From NCBI RefSeq assembly GCF_001437205.1, contig NZ_JQAZ01000001.1, positions 372,001-436,000 of the forward strand: a stretch of DNA of 64,000 nucleotides, read 5' to 3'. Below the pieces are notes generated by a model. It had not been told where the DNA came from. It ran no database searches and worked only from the letters and a program-made list of their open reading frames with translations. The translations under genes and the position numbers were made by a program. The number at the start of each line of letters is the position of its first letter. The first letter of the stretch is position 1. Positions 8,207-18,103 of the stretch are shown here, piece after piece. Origin of the DNA: Lactobacillus selangorensis (GTDB lineage: Bacteria > Bacillota > Bacilli > Lactobacillales > Lactobacillaceae).

Positions 8207-9224
8207 ATGCTGCAGCGAATTTGAGCACAAACAGCTCAAAGGCCAAATTTTTATCCATTTGGCCGGACTTCATCTGCACTTCTGTCTCCTCTAGTCCGAG
8301 ATAACCGGCTTTCAGTGTCCTGCGTGAAAATCGTTTTGCCTGCTGCAGCGCCAGTTTGATCCGATATGGATGCACTTTTAAGGTGCTCGCCAAATTCCCC
8401 TGCGAATACCCTTTTTCGCTTAAGATTTTAACTTGCAGCAATAATCGAAACTGTGAGAGCACAATGGCATTGAGTCCGATTGGTTCCTCTTTTTGCAGCA
8501 AAAGCTCTCGGTATATTTCAAGGGCTTGGGCCGTCTGTTTCGAAAGCACCGCATCGACGAGATGAAAAACATTATCCTCCAAGCTTTGGGCGACCAGCTG
8601 ATCGACTGCCGCCGCATCAATCTGCTTGCTCTGAGCAGCATACGTCTCCAATTTAGTCACTTCATTCATCATCTGGGTCAGATTGCCATCCGTTCGTTCC
8701 GATAACAGTCGCAGTGCATCCGGTGCAATTCGAAATCCGTCCTGTTCGATCCGCTGCTGCACAAAGCGAGTACTTTCCCGTTCATTTAGACGACTGACAT
8801 CGATCAAAGTCGCCTTTTTTTTGAGCTGCTTAACGACCTTCTTGCGGGCATCCAATTTTTCATAAGGCGCAAAGAAGACAAGTATGGTCGATTGCTGCGG
8901 CTCGGTGACATACTGCAAAACCCCATCAAGATCATGGGTAATTTTATTTTTAACCGTTTCACCAGTCAGAAAATACGGATTTTCAATGAAGACGACCCGC
9001 CGCTCCCCCAAAAAAGGGGCCGAAATTGCATCGTTCAACGCAACCGCCACCGGTGTCGTTGTCATATCATATTCGCCGAAATTCATTGTCATTTCGTCCG
9101 GACTCAATAACTTTTTAAAGGCCAGCTTCGTCTGCTGGATCAAATAGTCTTCTTGACCCAAAATGACATACATTGGGTCGGTTTTTCCTTGTTGCAGCTG
9201 TTTGACAAGTTGTGCTAATTTCAT
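8205..9224 (-). CDS. holA: DNA polymerase III subunit delta
   Basis: Delta (339 aa) opens the sliding clamp within the clamp-loader complex. The N-terminus has the family's YVILGQEDYLIQQ, followed by an AAA+-like fold without a functional Walker A (normal for delta) and a helical collar domain ending in KNLAFELFVLKF. The ATG at 9224 overlaps the comEC stop by four bases (ATGA) and has AAGGAG upstream, so translation is coupled. The comEA-comEC-holA order is common in Firmicutes. Confidence 0.95.
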   Translation of the reverse strand: MKLAQLVKQLQQGKTDPMYVILGQEDYLIQQTKLAFKKLLSPDEMTMNFGEYDMTTTPVAVALNDAISAPFLGERRVVFIENPYFLTGETVKNKITHDLDGVLQYVTEPQQSTILVFFAPYEKLDARKKVVKQLKKKATLIDVSRLNERESTRFVQQRIEQDGFRIAPDALRLLSERTDGNLTQMMNEVTKLETYAAQSKQIDAAAVDQLVAQSLEDNVFHLVDAVLSKQTAQALEIYRELLLQKEEPIGLNAIVLSQFRLLLQVKILSEKGYSQGNLASTLKVHPYRIKLALQQAKRFSRRTLKAGYLGLEETEVQMKSGQMDKNLAFELFVLKFAAA

Positions 9225-11470
9225 GCTGGCGGCTCCTTTTTCAAATAATAAGTAAAGTGGGATCGGTATCCATCATACCACGTAATCATCCCCCGTTGGG
9301 CAGTCGTTTCAAACGGAATGCCCAAGGTGTGATAAGTGGCAAGAACATCCGGATGTGGATGCCCATAGCGATTCTTGCGTCCAACTGAGATCAAAATCTT
9401 TTCTGGATGCCATTTTTTCAATGCTGCGGGATCGCTGGCTGTATGACTGCCATGGTGCCCCGCCTTTAAATAATCGACGGCAAACGGCTGTTGTAATAGT
9501 TTTTGTTCACCGTCGCGGTCCAAATCACCGGTCAGTAACCACCGCTTCGTCCCCATTTGGAAGTGAACCACCACCGAATCTTCATTGGTCCCTAAACCGG
9601 GGCGGCTGGGTGCTAAAATATCGAATTTTTGACCGGCATAACGCAATTGACTACCGGCCAAAACGGGATGCAGCTGCACACGATCCAAAAATGGTGCCAT
9701 CTTGCGCTGAAACTGCGGATTCTGTTCCAATCCCTGTCCATAGACCACTTCTCGAACTGGGAAGCGTTTCAATAACACGGCTAAATCGCCGATGTGGTCC
9801 GCATCCTGATGCGATAAAATAACGGCATCCAGCGAACGGATTCCTTCCTTTTTCAAATACGGCAGCGTGATGGTCTCGACACGATTTGAGGCTGTCCGTT
9901 CCTGCCATTTTTCCTGCTGAAAACTAAGCTTGCCGCCGGTGTCGATCAGGACTGCACCGCGTTTAAACGGCATTTCAATCAGAATGCTGTCGCCCTGGCC
10001 GATATCAAAGAAAACCACTTTGCCAAATGGCAGCCAGCGAATGCTGATCAATGCAATGAAATAATAGCAGCCAAGCCGCACCCAAGCATGTCGTCGTCGC
10101 TTTTGATTAAACTGCTGATTCAAATGCAAAGTTGCCCCTAGCAGCAATAAAACAAGCCACACTTCTGGCTGGCCAAACACAAAATTGAATTGCGGAACTT
10201 GTGCCAGCCATGACAATTGCTGCATTAAAACAGTGAAAAACCATTCAATTAGCTGGCTGAGACTCGGCAAAATCGGGAAAACAGCGGCTCCGATCAATGT
10301 CAGCGGTACGATCAGATGCACAAAAAGCGGTGCGGCCACCAGATTCAGCAGCAAGGTCAATAAATGCCACTCCGACCGCATCAACAGGCAAATCGGCAGA
10401 TTCAGCGCTGTTAGGAACCATAAACGCTGCCATTCCGACCTGTGTGTGCAGTAAATCAGTCCGCCAGCCATTAGATAACTGAGCACGCCTCCAAAGCTGA
10501 ACAATAAATAGGGATTCAAAAACAGTTCACCGATCAAAACGATGCTGAATCGGTCCAGACGAGCCGTGCGAATTTGCAGGCATTGGCATAAAAGACCAAA
10601 CCAGCTGAATAATACCGCCCGCCTTAAGCCAGTTCCAGCTCCGGCCAATACACAGCCCACTGGCAAAAGAACAAGCAAGGCCGTGCGACACCATTCACGC
10701 GGAATCTTCAGAACAGTCGTTATCCCATATAATCCTGCAATCAAGCTGTAAACATGTAAACCGGATAGACTGAACAAATGAATGATTCCCAATTGGCCGA
10801 GCTCCTGCTGATACTCACGATCACTCTCCGAACGATCGCCTAATAGCAACTGGCGGGCATGGTCCGCCAAACGGGGCGGCAATTGCCGGCAATAATGTTG
10901 CACAGCGGCCCGCAGCCAATGAATGCCATCGCCCAATTGATAGGGCAGGTTGGTTTGTCTGTCGATCGTCTCAGCCTGCAGTTGGTAAAAAATATGTTGC
11001 TGCTGACCTTGATAACGAGCATAATCAAATTCTCCCTCATTGGTGGCCGGTTGCAGCCGTTCGTAGGTTCCAGTGACCATCCACCGCTGTTTGCGGTAGA
11101 TCTGCTGATACGCCTGTTTTTCTGCTGGCGAACGCAGCCGGTAAATCCCCTGCACCCTGATATTTTCTGCTGTCCGACCGGTCATAAAAACCAAGTCGCC
11201 GCTTGTCCGCACCTGATCGGGCTGAACAGTCAGTGTAGTGGCCGTTGGTCGCGGCGGAGATTGTTGTAAGGCTTGTGCCTGCCAGCAGCGGAGCGCAAAT
11301 AGACTCCCCAAAATGGCGGCGGCCGTCAATACGCTTTTCTGTTGCATCTTCAGCATTCGAAACAACCATAGAACTCCGCAAACAGCTGCGTACCACCATT
11401 TTTCAGCCAGTAGTCCGTAAGCAACCAGCACACAGGTGATGGCTGGAAAAAACCACAAGTTACGTTTCAT
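9221..11470 (-). CDS. comEC: DNA uptake channel protein ComEC/Rec2
   Basis: ComEC (749 aa) forms the membrane channel through which single-stranded DNA enters the cytoplasm during transformation. It has several N-terminal hydrophobic segments, the competence domain (LLGDRSESDREYQQELGQLG, then HLFSLSGLHVY), and a C-terminal metallo-beta-lactamase domain with HQDADHIGD (residues 554-562) and GHHGSH (around 672). No frameshift or internal stop is visible, so the gene looks intact. The ATG at 11470 overlaps the comEA stop as ATGA. Confidence 0.95.
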   Translation of the reverse strand: MKRNLWFFPAITCVLVAYGLLAEKWWYAAVCGVLWLFRMLKMQQKSVLTAAAILGSLFALRCWQAQALQQSPPRPTATTLTVQPDQVRTSGDLVFMTGRTAENIRVQGIYRLRSPAEKQAYQQIYRKQRWMVTGTYERLQPATNEGEFDYARYQGQQQHIFYQLQAETIDRQTNLPYQLGDGIHWLRAAVQHYCRQLPPRLADHARQLLLGDRSESDREYQQELGQLGIIHLFSLSGLHVYSLIAGLYGITTVLKIPREWCRTALLVLLPVGCVLAGAGTGLRRAVLFSWFGLLCQCLQIRTARLDRFSIVLIGELFLNPYLLFSFGGVLSYLMAGGLIYCTHRSEWQRLWFLTALNLPICLLMRSEWHLLTLLLNLVAAPLFVHLIVPLTLIGAAVFPILPSLSQLIEWFFTVLMQQLSWLAQVPQFNFVFGQPEVWLVLLLLGATLHLNQQFNQKRRRHAWVRLGCYYFIALISIRWLPFGKVVFFDIGQGDSILIEMPFKRGAVLIDTGGKLSFQQEKWQERTASNRVETITLPYLKKEGIRSLDAVILSHQDADHIGDLAVLLKRFPVREVVYGQGLEQNPQFQRKMAPFLDRVQLHPVLAGSQLRYAGQKFDILAPSRPGLGTNEDSVVVHFQMGTKRWLLTGDLDRDGEQKLLQQPFAVDYLKAGHHGSHTASDPAALKKWHPEKILISVGRKNRYGHPHPDVLATYHTLGIPFETTAQRGMITWYDGYRSHFTYYLKKEPPA

Positions 11471-12156
11471 ACCGTAATGTGATCCTTCAGACTTTCAAAC
11501 GTTTTAGCACCGATTCCAGAAACCTTTTGCAGATCTTCGATTGTTGCAAATGAACCTTGCTCCTCACGATAAGCAACAATTTGTTCCGCTTTTTTGGGGC
11601 CGATGCCATTCAGTTGCTGCAAAGCCGACGCATCCGCCTGGTTCAAATTCACTTTGGTCCCACTGCCATCACTCGCTGAATCTGCAGCTGTGCCCGTTGT
11701 GGCAGTTGCGACGGCTGTATCAGTCGTGCCAGCCGTCGGTGAAGCGGCCTGAACGGCTTCTCCTTTTTGTGGGATATAGATATAATCCTGATCGGTCAAT
11801 TTCTGTGCACCGTTCATCTGGGTCGTATCCGCATTTTCCAAATAACCGCCTGCTTCAGTCACCACATCGAACAAACGTGAATTGGCGGTAATTTGATAGA
11901 TACCTGGTTTTGCAACGGCCCCTTTGAGTTCAACAAACCCATGTGTGATTCGTTTTACTTCCTGGCTGCTGGACACTGCGGCTTTTTCTGCAGAAGGTGT
12001 TTCAACTTGCGAGCTCGTCATCGCTGTCTGATTTTTGTTCTGCAGCTGCTGCCGGTGCTGCGACTGCCAACCCCATAAGATGACACCGGCTAAAAGAACG
12101 ATCACGCCGACATACCAATATTGCCGTATTTTTTGCACAATCTCCTGTCGTTCCAT
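11467..12156 (-). CDS. comEA: DNA-binding competence protein ComEA
   Basis: ComEA (229 aa) is the membrane-anchored receptor that binds incoming double-stranded DNA. One transmembrane segment (about 15-32) is followed by a low-complexity linker, an SLBB domain (about 72-130; VELKGAVAKPGIYQI), a Ser/Thr/Ala-rich linker, and a helix-hairpin-helix domain at the C-terminus (LNQADASALQQLNGIGPKKA; SGIGAKTFESL). The ATG at 12156 follows GAGGTGATC. The space upstream holds only a terminator hairpin, and no housekeeping promoter is visible; competence genes often use an alternative sigma factor. Confidence 0.95.
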   Translation of the reverse strand: MERQEIVQKIRQYWYVGVIVLLAGVILWGWQSQHRQQLQNKNQTAMTSSQVETPSAEKAAVSSSQEVKRITHGFVELKGAVAKPGIYQITANSRLFDVVTEAGGYLENADTTQMNGAQKLTDQDYIYIPQKGEAVQAASPTAGTTDTAVATATTGTAADSASDGSGTKVNLNQADASALQQLNGIGPKKAEQIVAYREEQGSFATIEDLQKVSGIGAKTFESLKDHITV

Positions 12157-12184
12157 TTTTGATCACCTCATCTTACGATTACGC

Positions 12185-12220
12185 AAAAAAATCCGTTACG
12201 TTTTCTTCGTAACGGATTTT
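12185..12220 (-). terminator. Terminator after the SepM/YlbL-type protease gene
   Basis: AAAAAAATCCGTTACG and CGTAACGGATTTTTTT form a 16-bp perfect stem with a U-tract on the minus strand, just after the protease stop and about 28 bases before the comEA start. Confidence 0.9.
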
Positions 12221-12225
12221 TTTCA

Positions 12226-13302
12226 TTATTTTGTTTGATGTGTTTGTAAATACTTGATCACGTCCTTAAAATTGCGGACGGGCACGACCTTCATTTGCGA
12301 ATGCAATTTCCGAACCGTCTTTTTAGCAGTCACATAATTATTCACATAGGTCGGATCGAGCTTTTTGATGGCCTTTGTAGCCGGTTCATCCGGTGCAAAG
12401 AAAACTTTTGCCCCTTCTCGATTGGCTGCAACGACCTTCTTATCGATGCCGCCGATCTGACCGACCGAACCATCTTCAGCAATTGTCCCTGTTCCAGCAA
12501 TGTTCTGTCCATTGCGCAAAGCGGCTTGATTCGTCAGCTGGCTGTAAATCTGCAGGGTAAACATCATCCCAGCGGACGGACCGCCGATACTGCCGGCATT
12601 GACCTTGACCGGAATCTTTGTTTTGACCGTTGTATGATCGGTCAGCGTGATTCCTAACCCAGCCCGTTTGGTGCCTGGCAATTGAATCAATTTACGGGTC
12701 GCCTGATGGGTGTGGCCCGCACGTAAATACGTAATCGTCACTTTTGTGCCCAGCTTTTTGCCTTTGACATAGTCGATAAAAGCCTGTGAACTTTTAAAGG
12801 CATGCCCATCAATCTTGGTAATCGTATCACCGACTTTTAAAACCGTTTTGAAATTAGACTGGTCCATGATTGTCCAGACATACACGCCTAAGTATTTCTT
12901 CGTATAGGCCTTGTGTGCCGCTTTATAAGCCACCACAATCGCATTGTTTTCGGACGACTTCATATAGTAATCTTGCAGCTGATTGTACTGGCTATTATTC
13001 TCGTTGCCCATCAGTTCCTGCTGGCTGGTCACATCGTCATAGGGCTTGAAATGGGCAATAGCGAGCATCAATGGTGTGGCCGGTCCTTGAACACCAACAG
13101 TTGTCAGCATATAGCTCCCTTTCGCATGGTCGCGTTTGTGATTCACTTGTACATATTGATTTAAGGGTTCAGCCGTTCCGGGTTCTTCAATATACTGGCT
13201 GGTCCGGTAAAAGAGGAGCCACAACAGCACTAGAATACCGGCAAACCACAGGAAGAAGCGGCCGGGATGGCGAAAGATGAACCACTTTTTATTTTTATTC
13301 AT
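12226..13302 (-). CDS. PDZ and Lon-type serine protease (YlbL/SepM family)
   Basis: A membrane-anchored protease (358 aa) with one N-terminal transmembrane segment (about 13-32), a PDZ domain (about 130-205; KVGDTITKIDG), and a Lon (S16) proteolytic domain. The catalytic dyad is visible: S243 in GGPSAGM and K288 in GGIDKK. SepM in streptococci trims competence pheromone, and YlbL in Bacillus degrades a division inhibitor; which role applies here is not evident. The gene starts four bases after coaD and is the last of the ftsW-ylbG-rsmD-coaD run, followed by a terminator. Confidence 0.92.
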   Translation of the reverse strand: MNKNKKWFIFRHPGRFFLWFAGILVLLWLLFYRTSQYIEEPGTAEPLNQYVQVNHKRDHAKGSYMLTTVGVQGPATPLMLAIAHFKPYDDVTSQQELMGNENNSQYNQLQDYYMKSSENNAIVVAYKAAHKAYTKKYLGVYVWTIMDQSNFKTVLKVGDTITKIDGHAFKSSQAFIDYVKGKKLGTKVTITYLRAGHTHQATRKLIQLPGTKRAGLGITLTDHTTVKTKIPVKVNAGSIGGPSAGMMFTLQIYSQLTNQAALRNGQNIAGTGTIAEDGSVGQIGGIDKKVVAANREGAKVFFAPDEPATKAIKKLDPTYVNNYVTAKKTVRKLHSQMKVVPVRNFKDVIKYLQTHQTK

Positions 13303-13306
13303 CTGC

Positions 13307-13801
13307 TCAGTCCTTTGTGGAATATCGTTGCTGCAGCGCCGTTGCGACGACCGGCGGCACCAGACCGCTCACATCGCCGCCAAACGAAGCCACTTCTTTG
13401 ACCATACTCGATGAAATGAAAACATACTCAGCAGATGCCGGCAGAAAAATCGTTTCAATCTTGGCATCCTGCGTTTTATTCATCTGGGCGATGGCAATTT
13501 CATATTCGAAATCATGCACATCACGGAGCCCCCGCAGCAAAAACTGTGCGCCTAATTTTTCAGCGAGATGGATTGTCAGGACTTCCGGTTCAGCCAGAAC
13601 CCGAATATTGGGCAGCTGCGCCGTTGCTGCTTTGATCATTGCGACCCGTTCATCCCCCGAAAATAATGGCTTCTTGGCCGTATTCGTCATGACAGCAATA
13701 ATGATTTCATCGAACAGAGCACTAGCTCGTTCAACCGTTTCTAAATGACCATTCGTAAAGGGGTCGAAACTGCCTGGAAATAATGCAATCCGTTTTGTCA
13801 T
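13307..13801 (-). CDS. coaD: Phosphopantetheine adenylyltransferase
   Basis: PPAT (164 aa) transfers AMP to 4'-phosphopantetheine, the penultimate step of coenzyme A synthesis. The nucleotidyltransferase signature GSFDPFTNGH (10-19) carries the TxGH motif. RGLRDVHDFEYE and the ISSSMVKEVA block are typical. The ATG at 13801 overlaps the rsmD stop by four bases, so the two are translationally coupled. Confidence 0.97.
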   Translation of the reverse strand: MTKRIALFPGSFDPFTNGHLETVERASALFDEIIIAVMTNTAKKPLFSGDERVAMIKAATAQLPNIRVLAEPEVLTIHLAEKLGAQFLLRGLRDVHDFEYEIAIAQMNKTQDAKIETIFLPASAEYVFISSSMVKEVASFGGDVSGLVPPVVATALQQRYSTKD

Positions 13802-14361
13802 GCCTGCTGTCCTCCTTGATATTGAAAAATGGCCACTTCCGTGATGCCATAAGTTTGCTGCTTCAGAATCCGATAATCAGTTAGCTCTGGGTAGCTGACG
13901 GTGGTATCCGTTTCAGCCAAAATGACTGCGTCAGGCTTCAGAAGTTGTAATTCGACAAAGCGCTGCAATAATTTTTCAATCTGCTGCTTTTTATAGGGCG
14001 GATCTAACAGAATTAAATCAAACTGTTCCTGCTCATCGGCAAAGTGATGCAATGCCTTTTTGGCATCCATCTTCAGCAGCGTAAATTTCTCCGGCTGTTT
14101 GGTAACCGCAATGTTTTTTTGAATCGTCTGATAAGCGGCGTACTGGCGATCGACCAGTGTCGCATGATCCATGCCCCGTGAAACAGCCTCAATACCTAAG
14201 GCGCCCGTTCCAGCGTACAAGTCAAGCACATTGCCGCCCTTCAAATACGGCCGCAAAATATTAAACATGGTTTCTTTGACCTTATCAAGGGTCGGACGCG
14301 TCTTCATGCCAGGCACCGCCTGAAGACGCCGGCCGCCGTATTCGCCGCTAATGATTCGCAT
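13798..14361 (-). CDS. rsmD: 16S rRNA (guanine(966)-N(2))-methyltransferase
   Basis: RsmD (187 aa) methylates G966 of 16S rRNA. It begins MRIISGEYGGRRL and shows the SAM site LDLYAGTGALGIEA and the catalytic DPPY (in LLDPPYKK). The start at 14361 is chosen over in-frame codons upstream because GAGGAGG lies nine bases before it. It overlaps the end of ylbG by 14 bases. Confidence 0.95.
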   Translation of the reverse strand: MRIISGEYGGRRLQAVPGMKTRPTLDKVKETMFNILRPYLKGGNVLDLYAGTGALGIEAVSRGMDHATLVDRQYAAYQTIQKNIAVTKQPEKFTLLKMDAKKALHHFADEQEQFDLILLDPPYKKQQIEKLLQRFVELQLLKPDAVILAETDTTVSYPELTDYRILKQQTYGITEVAIFQYQGGQQA

Positions 14362-14695
14362 CAGCATCGTCCTCCTCATGATCAAGCTGCCGGATCAGGC
14401 GGTCTTCTTCATCGTCCTCGATCTCGCCTTTTTTCTGCAGCCCTGAATGCTGGTCGATTCGAGCCGTAAAGTTCATATTGATCTCCGGACGGTGCGATTT
14501 AGCAACTCGTTTGACAAAGTGCAGCTTCTCTAATTGCGCCATAATCGCATCAATCTCATCCTGGTCGACATATAAATAAACATATTTCATTTTTTTAGAG
14601 ACATAATCAATCATCCCATAACGCCGTAATTGTTTGATCTGTTTCATGGAATAGACCCAGACTACGATTCCTTGGCGTGATGTCATTTTAAACAT
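14348..14695 (-). CDS. ylbG: YlbG family protein (DUF2129)
   Basis: A small soluble protein (115 aa) of the YlbG/UPF0298 family, found next to rsmD-coaD across Firmicutes; its function is not established. The conserved core is RQGIVVWVYSMKQIKQLRRYG and the YVYLYVDQDE block, followed by an acidic, low-complexity C-terminus (EIEDDEEDRLI...). The ATG at 14695 follows AGGAGG and overlaps the ftsW stop by eight bases. Confidence 0.9.
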   Translation of the reverse strand: MFKMTSRQGIVVWVYSMKQIKQLRRYGMIDYVSKKMKYVYLYVDQDEIDAIMAQLEKLHFVKRVAKSHRPEINMNFTARIDQHSGLQKKGEIEDDEEDRLIRQLDHEEDDADANH

Positions 14696-15959
14696 GGGCT
14701 TCTTCCTCCTTCTTTAATTGGACCGGCTTAGGAGTCCGCTGTTCCCGTTTTTCATCGGCAGCAACATCAAAAACCAGCCCTAGGGCAATGGCGAGCATCA
14801 GCATACTCGACCCCCCATAACTGATAAACGGCAGCGTCACCCCGGTAATCGGCAAAATGCCAGACATCCCGCCAACATTGAACAGAGTCTGAACGAACAA
14901 CCAGGCAGCCACACCATAGCAAATTAAGGAACGATAGGCGCTCTTCGCCCGAATCCCGATCAGCATAATCCGGAAAATCAAGAAAAAGAGCAGCGCTAAA
15001 ATAATCAAGGCACCGACTAATCCTAATTCTTCAGTGGTAATCGAGAGGATAAAATCAGTATATGGTTCCGGCAAATAGCCTCGTTTCTGAATACTATTGC
15101 CGAGTCCGACACCGAACCAGCTCCCATTATTGATTGCATAATAAGAATTGACCAGCTGGGCGCCCCCCTTGTTCTCCAATTGGAACGGATGCAAAAAGGA
15201 CATCAAACGACTGAATTTATAACTGCTGGTCAAAAAACTCGGTTTCAGTTTAATGACGGCAAACACTAAACCGATGATGATGCCGATCGTTCCAAACAGC
15301 GTCGTGACACTATACCGCACCGAAATACCGCTACTGATCCAGACAATCAGCACAATAAAGGCCAAGATGGCCATCCCGCCTAAATCAGGCTGGATAAGGA
15401 CCATTGCCAGCATGAGCGCAATGCACACCAGCTGCTTGCGGGTCGCCTTCACATACCCCCAAAACTTGAGCTGGGAATATTCATGACCATGCTTGGCGAG
15501 CACATGTGCCAGATACAGGATCAGCGTCAGTTTGGCAATTTCCACCGGTTGCACGTTGAAACCACCCAGCGCGATCCAGCCAGTCGCCCCATTGACGGCC
15601 GAACTCGGATGAACATATTTTAAAACGACTAAGTAAAATAGCAAAATGTAGGTAATCAGCATCAACAATCCGATCATCGCCGAATCATTGATCTGCTTCC
15701 ATCCAATTGACAGCATCACTGCAATCAAGAGAAAGCTTAAGGTGACATATAACATTTGCTTATTCAAATAAAGCTGCGGACTTTGATTGTTCATCATCAA
15801 TTGATCGGCACTCGCCGAATAAACCATGACGACCCCGACGCCACACAGAATCAAGTAAGGGATCAATAGGAAATAATCCAAATAGCGGAGACGGGCCATA
15901 AATCGTTTGCGCATCGCACCGGTCCGTTTCTTCCGCTTGTTTTCTTTCTTGGTTGCCAA
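14688..15959 (-). CDS. ftsW: Septal peptidoglycan polymerase FtsW
   Basis: FtsW (423 aa) is a SEDS-family glycosyltransferase that polymerises septal peptidoglycan with its partner PBP2B (encoded at 48516). About ten hydrophobic segments are visible, with the SEDS blocks MVYSASAD, QPDLGGM and LPFISYGGSSM. Both N- and C-termini are basic and charged. The start is TTG at 15959, preceded by AGAGGTGG at proper spacing; the next internal ATG would remove part of the basic N-terminus. It heads the ftsW-ylbG-rsmD-coaD-protease operon. Confidence 0.93.
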   Translation of the reverse strand: MATKKENKRKKRTGAMRKRFMARLRYLDYFLLIPYLILCGVGVVMVYSASADQLMMNNQSPQLYLNKQMLYVTLSFLLIAVMLSIGWKQINDSAMIGLLMLITYILLFYLVVLKYVHPSSAVNGATGWIALGGFNVQPVEIAKLTLILYLAHVLAKHGHEYSQLKFWGYVKATRKQLVCIALMLAMVLIQPDLGGMAILAFIVLIVWISSGISVRYSVTTLFGTIGIIIGLVFAVIKLKPSFLTSSYKFSRLMSFLHPFQLENKGGAQLVNSYYAINNGSWFGVGLGNSIQKRGYLPEPYTDFILSITTEELGLVGALIILALLFFLIFRIMLIGIRAKSAYRSLICYGVAAWLFVQTLFNVGGMSGILPITGVTLPFISYGGSSMLMLAIALGLVFDVAADEKREQRTPKPVQLKKEEEAHV

Positions 15960-16001
15960 CTTGCTTCTCCACCTCTTCTATTCACACAGTACAATGCCAT
16001 T

Positions 16002-16010
16002 ATTATAGCA
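16002..16010 (-). promoter_or_regulatory. Extended -10 promoter of the ftsW operon
   Basis: TGC-TATAAT on the minus strand is a perfect extended -10, about 43 bases upstream of the ftsW TTG start. The -35 region is poor. Confidence 0.6.
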
Positions 16011-16071
16011 TAGCCGACCGCAAAGCGTGATTTGACATTGACAGCTTAAGAAAAGTTTCACGTCGCTGAAC

Positions 16072-16111
16072 AAAAAAATAGTCCTGCGAGAATATTTTCT
16101 CCCAGAACTAT
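16072..16111 (-). terminator. Rho-independent terminator of typA
   Basis: On the minus strand ATAGTTCTGGGAGAA pairs imperfectly with TTCTCGCAGGACTAT, followed by a T-run, 12 bases after the typA stop. Confidence 0.85.
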
Positions 16112-16122
16112 CCGTTTAAAAC

Positions 16123-17973
16123 TTATTTGTCTTTGTTAGCAGCGATCTTTTTACGCTTAGCAGCCTTTTGACGTTCGCCAGTGTTCAAAATCTTCTTGCG
16201 CAGACGAATGCTTTCAGGTGTCACTTCACAGTATTCATCATCGTTCAAGAATTCGATTGATTCTTCAAGCGTCAAATGCTTAGGTGTCTTGATAGCGGCA
16301 GCATGATCCTTCCCAGCAGCACGTGTGTTGGTCAGGTTCTTCCCCTTCGTTGCATTAACAGCAATATCCGCTTCACGGCTGTTTTCGCCGACAATCATGC
16401 CTTCATAAACTTCGGTCGTTGGGTCGATGAATAAAGTCCCACGTTCCTCAATCGACTGCAAACTGTAAGTGGTTGCAGCCCCATTGTTGATTGAAACTAA
16501 GGCACCATTACGACGGCCAGGTTCCCAGTTTTTGATAACTGGCAGGTACTTTTCGAAGGTATGGTTCATAATGCCGTAACCACCCGTCATGGTCATGAAT
16601 TCAGTTGAATAACCGATCAAACCACGAGAAGGTGCTAAGAAGGTCAAACGAGTCTGCCCATTGTCAGTCGTTTCCATGTTCTGCATTTCGCCCTTACGCT
16701 TAGACATGCTATCGATTACAGAACCAGTGTATTCACTAGGTGTATCGATCTGAACAGATTCAAACGGTTCGCAAGTTTCGCCATCGATATCACGATAGAT
16801 AACCTGCGGACGGGATAATTGCAGTTCGTAACCTTCACGGCGCATTTCTTCGACCAAGATGGACAAATGTAATTCACCACGACCAGAAACAGTCCAAGCA
16901 CCGGCAGTATCTGTGTCTTCCACACGTAAGGACACATCAGTGTGCAGCTGTGCCTTTAAACGATCTTCCAACTTGCGGGCAGTCACGAATTTTCCTTCAC
17001 GACCGGCAAATGGCGAATCATTGGCAACAAATTGCATCTGCAAAGTTGGTTCATCGATTCGTAAGATCGGCAAAGCATCCGGATGATCAACTGGTGTCAC
17101 CGTTTCCCCAACGAAGATATCTTCCATCCCTGAAACAGCGATGATATCGCCGGCCTTAGCTTCTTGGACTTCGACCCGCTTCAATCCGATAAACCCGAAA
17201 ATCTTCGTGACACGGAAGTTCTTCTTCGAACCATCCAACTTCAAAACAGAAACGTTGTCCCCAATTTTGATCTTGCCACGGAAGACACGGCCAATCCCGA
17301 TTCGGCCAACATAATCGTTATAATCAAGCATCGCAACTTGGAATTGTAACGGTTCGTCGCTGTTATCGATTGGTGCCGGAATCGTCTTCAAAATGGTATC
17401 AAAAACAGGCTTCATGGTGTGTTCCTGCTTAGCAGGATCAGAATCATAGCTGGAAGTCCCGTTAACAGCAGATGTGTAAACGATTGGGAATTCAAGCTGA
17501 TCATCGTCAGCGCCTAATTCAATAAAGAGTTCGAGAACTTCGTCGACAACTTCTTCCGGACGGGCACCGGGACGATCGATCTTGTTGATCACCACAACAG
17601 GTGTCAAATGCTGTTCCAAAGCTTTCTTCAAAACAAACCGTGTTTGCGGCATTGTTCCTTCAAAGGCATCGACAACTAAAAGGACCCCATCAACCATCTT
17701 CATGATTCGTTCCACTTCACCACCGAAATCGGCATGTCCTGGTGTATCGACGATGTTGATCTGATGACCGTCGTAATGAACGGCCGTATTCTTGGAAAGA
17801 ATCGTGATCCCACGTTCCTTTTCAATCGGATTTGTATCCATGGCACGATCCTGTAATTCTGTATGTTGATTCAAGGTATCGGATTGCTTCAGCATTTCAT
17901 TGACCAATGTTGTTTTACCATGATCGACATGGGCAATGATCGCAACGTTTCGGATATCTTCACGTGTTTTCAA
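16123..17973 (-). CDS. typA: Translational GTPase TypA/BipA
   Basis: TypA (616 aa) is an EF-G-like ribosome-associated GTPase linked to ribosome assembly and to growth in cold or stress. Motifs are [34 protein letters not shown] and [13 protein letters not shown], and the C-terminal domain has the family-specific [18 protein letters not shown]. The start is TTG at 17973 (GAGAGGGAG about 11 bases upstream). It is flanked by its own extended -10 and terminator. Confidence 0.96.
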   Translation of the reverse strand: MKTREDIRNVAIIAHVDHGKTTLVNEMLKQSDTLNQHTELQDRAMDTNPIEKERGITILSKNTAVHYDGHQINIVDTPGHADFGGEVERIMKMVDGVLLVVDAFEGTMPQTRFVLKKALEQHLTPVVVINKIDRPGARPEEVVDEVLELFIELGADDDQLEFPIVYTSAVNGTSSYDSDPAKQEHTMKPVFDTILKTIPAPIDNSDEPLQFQVAMLDYNDYVGRIGIGRVFRGKIKIGDNVSVLKLDGSKKNFRVTKIFGFIGLKRVEVQEAKAGDIIAVSGMEDIFVGETVTPVDHPDALPILRIDEPTLQMQFVANDSPFAGREGKFVTARKLEDRLKAQLHTDVSLRVEDTDTAGAWTVSGRGELHLSILVEEMRREGYELQLSRPQVIYRDIDGETCEPFESVQIDTPSEYTGSVIDSMSKRKGEMQNMETTDNGQTRLTFLAPSRGLIGYSTEFMTMTGGYGIMNHTFEKYLPVIKNWEPGRRNGALVSINNGAATTYSLQSIEERGTLFIDPTTEVYEGMIVGENSREADIAVNATKGKNLTNTRAAGKDHAAAIKTPKHLTLEESIEFLNDDEYCEVTPESIRLRKKILNTGERQKAAKRKKIAANKDK

Positions 17974-18045
17974 GTTTATTTGCGCTCCCTCTCAATAAAT
18001 GAACGATTTTTAATCATTTGATTACGTAATAGTATACAATCAACT

Positions 18046-18054
18046 ATTTTAGCA
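18046..18054 (-). promoter_or_regulatory. Extended -10 promoter of typA
   Basis: TGC-TAAAAT on the minus strand, about 73 bases upstream of the typA TTG. The same nonamer occurs before def, rpoY and xpaC. Confidence 0.5.
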
Positions 18055-18103
18055 CACCTTGCAAGAAATTGGGATAACTTTTTTGCACTTTTCAGAAAAA
18101 TTG

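Noticed and set aside
9355-11439. Many antisense open frames across comEC
   Set aside because: GC-rich shadows of the real gene; no initiation signals or recognisable protein features.
9221-11470. comEC as a pseudogene
   Set aside because: The frame is continuous and both the competence and metallo-beta-lactamase motifs are present.
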